Positions 62,001-64,000 of a stretch of DNA of 64,000 nucleotides are shown piece by piece. Both the position numbers and the translations under genes were made by a program. The DNA lies in NCBI GenBank assembly GCA_013407085.1, contig JACCGJ010003083.1, positions 52,171-116,170 of the forward strand, read 5' to 3'. The stretch's first letter is position 1, and each line of letters begins with the position of its first letter. The notes beneath the pieces were generated by a model. The model searched no databases. It was not told the origin of the DNA and saw nothing but the letters and a program-made list of their open reading frames with translations. The stretch is from Atriophallophorus winterbourni (taxonomy: Eukaryota > Platyhelminthes > Trematoda > Plagiorchiida > Microphallidae).

Positions 62001-62684
62001 ACTCTGAGTGTGAGACATTGAGTAGCAAATTAACGAGATGTCAACATAGTTATGAAACACTAATCTCGAAACACATTTTACAATTTGATTGCTCCTATTA
62101 GACTACTTTACATTCAACTACACTTGAAATACTAAATTTTAGAAAATAACCAAATTTGGATTATTACCTTGCTTGGAATGATCGATTTTTATTAATGATC
62201 ATGAATGAAAGATATCTGATTTATGTTTTCGTAGACTAAACTCACCGATATTCATCCGGCCAATTGCAAGTTTGAGCAGTACATCTGAAATGTTATTCAA
62301 TGTGAAAAATATGTTATATTCTAAGTTAACGAATCTATTTATTTTAAATTGCATGAAAAAACAATGATAGGATAATAGATTGACATGTATAAATGTGCTC
62401 TCGTAGATGCATTCTTATCACACACACCCAACAAAAGTTTTCATGATGTGTGCACTCATTTAGTAGGAAGAGTAGGATCACGATCAACATGCTTATTAAC
62501 AGATTGACAAGTTTGTTTTAACAATTGATATATTTAGGCTCCCAATTTTATTTAATGCGAAAAAAAGACATTCACCAATAAAAAATTAACTCAAAAAGAA
62601 ACTTTCAAGATCATTTAGATCATTCATTATTATTTCACAAATATACTTGCCGAAAAGCGTTAAGACGAGTATCGCGAAATTCAT
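49804..62684 (-). CDS. Right copy of the duplicated secreted-protein gene (inverted)
   Basis: Exons on the - strand: 62684-62647, 62284-62246, (exon 3 not found), 60887-60861, 60791-60777, 57897-57803, 57647-57431, 56855-56761 (shortened), 53991-53745, 51891-51827, 51550-51316, 51236-51201, 50935-50889, 50049-49804. Exon lengths equal those of the left copy except exons 8 and 14. Cysteines and the NIT and CIN(D/N)T sequons are shared. About two thirds to four fifths of residues are identical by eye in the better exons. Exon 8 has a disturbed acceptor, and the homolog of tentative exon 3 is not clearly splicable, so this copy may be altered in product or a young pseudogene. The promoter is conserved. 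Confidence 0.72.
50190..50395 (+). repeat. Interspersed repeat with (TTGAATC) end, probable CR1 3' part
   Basis: TCATTCGAAATTTGGAAACA to TGTGACCATAAATTCTTGAA, ending in TTGAATCTTGAATC. It is similar to 56240-56460 and, reversed, to 13806-13880. A 7-bp terminal repeat is the usual CR1 style of 3' end. Confidence 0.55.
50889..50935 (-). CDS. Right copy exon 13 (47-nt micro-exon)
   Basis: Acceptor ACTTTTAG, donor GTAAGTTC, phase 1 to 0, reading IIYKSMKYYVTEICKN. Confidence 0.78.
51201..51236 (-). CDS. Right copy exon 12 (36-nt micro-exon)
   Basis: Acceptor CTATCCAG, donor GTAAGT, phase 1 to 1, reading YYLGQIEQQKML. Confidence 0.77.
51316..51550 (-). CDS. Right copy exon 11
   Basis: 235 nt, acceptor GATTGTTTCAG, donor GTGAGT. 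It begins VTHLLQSIKKLQPYCREVET and holds GHAFIELQFKSN, NQLNFQNMMSVLLETDVMSW and IPCE. Confidence 0.87.
51827..51891 (-). CDS. Right copy exon 10 (65 nt)
   Basis: Acceptor AACCCACAG, donor GTGAGTCA, phase 1 to 0. It encodes VYHMQLELDSLWLTLTGS then PCDS. Only a few substitutions separate it from the left copy. Confidence 0.82.
52287..52484 (+). other. Conserved antisense exon-like ORF, open copy
   Basis: The + strand, antisense to the host gene, reads SDVANNVLFVFDAKVYNGIE, then VFTEFAITLTFTLGNPIDIL and TVGELKESYEAF before TGA. The left arm has a frameshifted homolog in the same intron at the same distance. The (L/F)V(L/F).A...NG(K/I)(E/D)V pattern vaguely recalls integrin calf-1 strands and exon 7 of the host gene. 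An acceptor-like TATTTCAG follows at 52521, so further exons are possible. The - strand frame over the same bases is a shadow. Confidence 0.45.
53745..53991 (-). CDS. Right copy exon 9
   Basis: 247 nt, acceptor TTTTTGCAG, donor GTGAGT, phase 0 to 1. It reads IQPLLDSFHNVDAMINRIGR, then NGKMFYAMQVHLRSPKEGKN and CECKQNFEFEFLKNS. Confidence 0.87.
54274..54806 (+). other. Two neighbouring + frames in intron 8 of the right copy, unknown origin
   Basis: The frames at 54274-54495 (IGNVSLKSYLSRLKSIQDKP, ending SASTISERSI) and 54546-54806 (RFELEPCRNRIPEIVILRNS, then QLSISSSSETDTEPQAE) have protein-like composition with acidic and serine-rich stretches. They differ in base use from the AT-rich surroundings. 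They could be one processed pseudogene or element ORF broken at 54495. I recognise no family and find no left-arm counterpart. Confidence 0.3.
55905..56460 (+). mobile_element. CR1-like LINE relic, mirrored partner of 13806-15280
   Basis: GGAATCACACAATGTGTACTG and ATTCAGTGAATTCTTC correspond to the reverse complement of 15145-15220. The 3' side TGTGACCATAAATTATTAAATC corresponds to the tail at 13806-13850. It sits in intron 8, as the left relic does, so the insertion predates the duplication. Confidence 0.55.
56761..56855 (-). CDS. Right copy exon 8, probably shortened by acceptor shift
   Basis: The homologous region runs 56890-56761 (130 nt, two more than the left exon), so splicing at the old acceptor (CTAATAG) would break the frame. 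TTTTACAG at 56863-56856 is a good acceptor. Its use gives a 95-nt exon in phase with exon 7, reading EFLYMSHLCINNTVQQHRHT then VTNKTAMQLLTP. The donor is a weaker GTGGGT (GTGAGT on the left). About ten residues would be lost. Confidence 0.55.
57431..57647 (-). CDS. Right copy exon 7
   Basis: 217 nt, acceptor CGTTCCAG, donor GTAAGTAA, phase 0 to 1. It reads INITGPFRLNLQRYAYDRDR, RVLHFVAEIRVPNVRPG and SKDLKLSL. Confidence 0.87.
57803..57897 (-). CDS. Right copy exon 6
   Basis: 95 nt, acceptor CCAGAAG, donor GTAAGTAG, phase 1 to 0, reading LMYANVAVDGVIQQAMNFGS then TKDVLGRLLQM. Confidence 0.84.
58085..59045 (-). mobile_element. RTE-type LINE relic in intron 5 of the right copy
   Basis: The - strand reads FGLPLSLLKTKVLGR near 58910, matching FGLTISMSKTKVLGQ of the 40-kb LINE. 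The 3' end with CATCGACCGG and GATGTAGATCAATGATC lies near 58095-58125. It ends about 190 bp before exon 6, as the left relic does, so it is the same ancestral insertion, here more deleted. Confidence 0.65.
59490..59945. repeat. Long imperfect TTA microsatellite, right arm
   Basis: Over 450 bases of ATTATT units with GATATTAT-type interruptions. It occupies the intron position of the 100-bp microsatellite in the left arm. Confidence 0.9.
60490..60590 (+). repeat. Solitary satellite-family fragment
   Basis: ATGTTGGTCGCAAAAACCT, AACATTGGCGTACAAGC, TTTACTTGATTGCCAATTCTCC follow the block order of the array A monomer. Confidence 0.5.
60777..60791 (-). CDS. Right copy exon 5 (15-nt micro-exon)
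   Basis: Acceptor CGAATTTAG, exon GTGACTACTACGGAA, donor GTAAGA. Reading through the donor gives SKNYAANDKFQFLG and a stop, parallel to the left copy. Confidence 0.63.
60861..60887 (-). CDS. Right copy exon 4 (27-nt micro-exon)
   Basis: Acceptor TTATTATAG, donor GTAAGA, phase 1 to 1, reading FSDDTFLF. Confidence 0.68.
62246..62284 (-). CDS. Right copy exon 2 (39-nt micro-exon)
   Basis: Acceptor AACATTTCAG, donor GTGAGTTT, phase 2 to 2, reading K-CTAQTCNWPDEY. Confidence 0.73.
62647..62684 (-). CDS. Right copy exon 1 (start codon and leader)
   Basis: ATG preceded by AACAAAAAAAC; encodes MNFAILVLTLFG and ends at a GTATAT donor, 38 nt as in the left copy. Confidence 0.75.
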
Positions 62685-62727
62685 GTTTTTTTGTTGTCAA
62701 CAACTTGGCTTGTTTTACTTGCTTGTT

Positions 62728-62810
62728 TATATATATGTGAAAGTATATGGAATAGCCAATTAAAATTGACCAATGAACGTTAGACGTATGGTGGTACAAT
62801 TATGGCAAAC
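62728..62810 (-). promoter_or_regulatory. Core promoter of the right copy
   Basis: On the - strand: GTTTGCCATAATTGTA (62810-62795), two CCAAT-type boxes in ATTGG form (62774-62770 and 62760-62755) and TATATATAA (62736-62728) before the ATG at 62684. Order and spacing follow the left promoter. Confidence 0.58.
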
Positions 62811-62884
62811 GTACAACTGCAGAATACGAACTTAATCCATTTTTAGTGTCCATTCACAAAAGTCGGATTGGCTCATCGTTTCAA

Positions 62885-63300
62885 ATGAACTTCAAAATTT
62901 TTCCGTCTGTTTTGCTAATCAGAATATACTGAAGACGAACAACTTGGTATATCGATTCGAAGAATCTGAATGCTTTAACTCTGACAACCTGGCTCTATTA
63001 AAGATTCAAGATTCAACATATATGGTTGCACAACCATAGAGTTGAACCATAGGTACATCTATATTATATATATCTATTATATCTCTCATATATCTTATAT
63101 ATTATATTATTATATATATATATTTGTACTCTGTTTCAACCCTTTTAGGGTGCGCAACCCATATATGTTGAATCTTGAATCTTTAATAGCGCCAGGTTGC
63201 TATAGAGTTAAAGCCTTTCAGATCTTGGAATCCATATACCACGGTTTTTCGTCTTCAGTATATTCTGATCCGCAAAACAGACGGGAAAATTTTGAAGCCG
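62885..63300. repeat. Foldback structure: inverted repeat with TA-rich loop
   Basis: The left arm 62885-63045 (AATCAGAATATACTGAAGAC, GCTTTAACTCTG, CTATTAAAGATTCAAGATTC, AACATATATGG) is inverted at 63137-63300. The arms are about 150 nt and highly similar. The spacer 63055-63125 is almost pure TATA sequence. Both arm ends near the loop carry the AAGATTC repeat seen at CR1 3' ends, so two CR1 tails may have inserted head to head. Confidence 0.85.
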
Positions 63301-63309
63301 CATGGCCGT

Positions 63310-64000
63310 GTGCATTTTTCACTTTTGAGCGAGCTGAGGAGACCGGCATTACGCAATGCTTACTTAGCTGGCTAAGCATTTAAAATCGTGGTCACATGGG
63401 AAAACTCTACATAGAAGTTGTCATGTAATTGCCCATCGAATCCGCTAACGATGTCACACCGGATTTAACACAAAATCTGGCACTGCTTTGCTGTCTATTA
63501 ATATATTATCAAATTTGGTGTCAGTCAATTGTGTTGTAGAAGATACTCAACACCAGACAACACAGGAAAAAGACCTTGGTGTTTTCATACGCAAAAGTCT
63601 GTAGAACAGTATGATATGCAAAGCGGTGAACAAAAAATCTTAGTGTGTGTTAAGTGTGTCTCATTGTTTTTTTGGGACTATTTTCACTCGAAACATTCCT
63701 TCAGTATCTTAACGGGTTTATAAAAACAGCGTTTGAGATCTTATTAAAAGCTTGGGCCTCAGAGTTACAGAGTGCATCAAGCTGTTTGACGAAATTTATC
63801 ACAGATCAACTAAAAATGAGGTCTGTCGTCGTAAATTCACCTTTGGGGTGGATTTAGTGAATCTTATTTTCGATACAATGAGTAGATCCGGTTTAATTTG
63901 CACTGAAAATTCAAAAAAATGACCATGTTTTAGTATACAAAAGCTTTCATACTAAAAACCAACCCATAAACACATGCTAAATCCCAGGGGCTTTACTCAA
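63310..64000. other. End of window, no gene recognised
   Basis: Overlapping + frames at 63529-63723 and 63654-63857 have no motif that I recognise. A decayed LINE is possible. Confidence 0.3.

Noticed and set aside
63042..63383. 113-codon + frame starting in the TA-rich loop
   Set aside because: It crosses the hairpin loop and right arm; the amino-terminal part is microsatellite translation.

Overview
This is AT-rich eukaryotic DNA (about two thirds A+T by eye). It has GT-AG introns, very small exons, vertebrate-style LINE relics of the RTE and CR1 clades, BEL/Pao LTR-element relics and tandem satellites. The mix of repeats and micro-exons fits a trematode flatworm, probably a schistosomatid. 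That assignment is an inference. I see no bacterial genes, CRISPR array or rRNA.

Layout. 1-2290 is a 233-bp satellite array, followed by a dead CR1 reverse-transcriptase fragment. 5975-22447 (+) is a multi-exon gene whose product starts with a short hydrophobic leader. 25290-46500 is a graveyard of mobile elements: a second, diverged satellite array, two RTE-type LINEs, CR1 ORF1/RT pieces, BEL/Pao pieces and a tRNA-derived SINE. 49804-62684 (-) is a second copy of the first gene in inverted orientation. 62885-63300 is a foldback structure.

The main result is that the window holds a large inverted duplication. Thirteen exons of the left gene could be matched one by one with exons of the right gene. 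Most pairs have identical length and phase, with conserved splice sites, a conserved promoter (CCAAT and TATA) and conserved intron sequence. LINE relics and a TAA-type microsatellite sit at the same intron positions in both arms, so they predate the duplication. The left copy, with one tentative 26-nt micro-exon, gives an open chain of about 485 residues. It would be a secreted, cysteine-containing, N-glycosylatable protein with no membrane anchor. I cannot name the family. The last exon has a faint resemblance to the calf-2 region of integrin alpha chains. The right copy has a splice-acceptor lesion in exon 8 that a cryptic acceptor could rescue in frame.

The second result is that the two satellite arrays (233-bp units in + orientation, about 242-bp units in - orientation) are diverged branches of one family. 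Each monomer carries a relic of a minimal type I hammerhead ribozyme: a CUGANGA box, a small stem II, GAAA, a four-base loop, UH, then a stem I strand. Most copies look inactive. All coordinates of repeats and dead elements are approximate. Exon boundaries were placed base by base from splice signals and phase.
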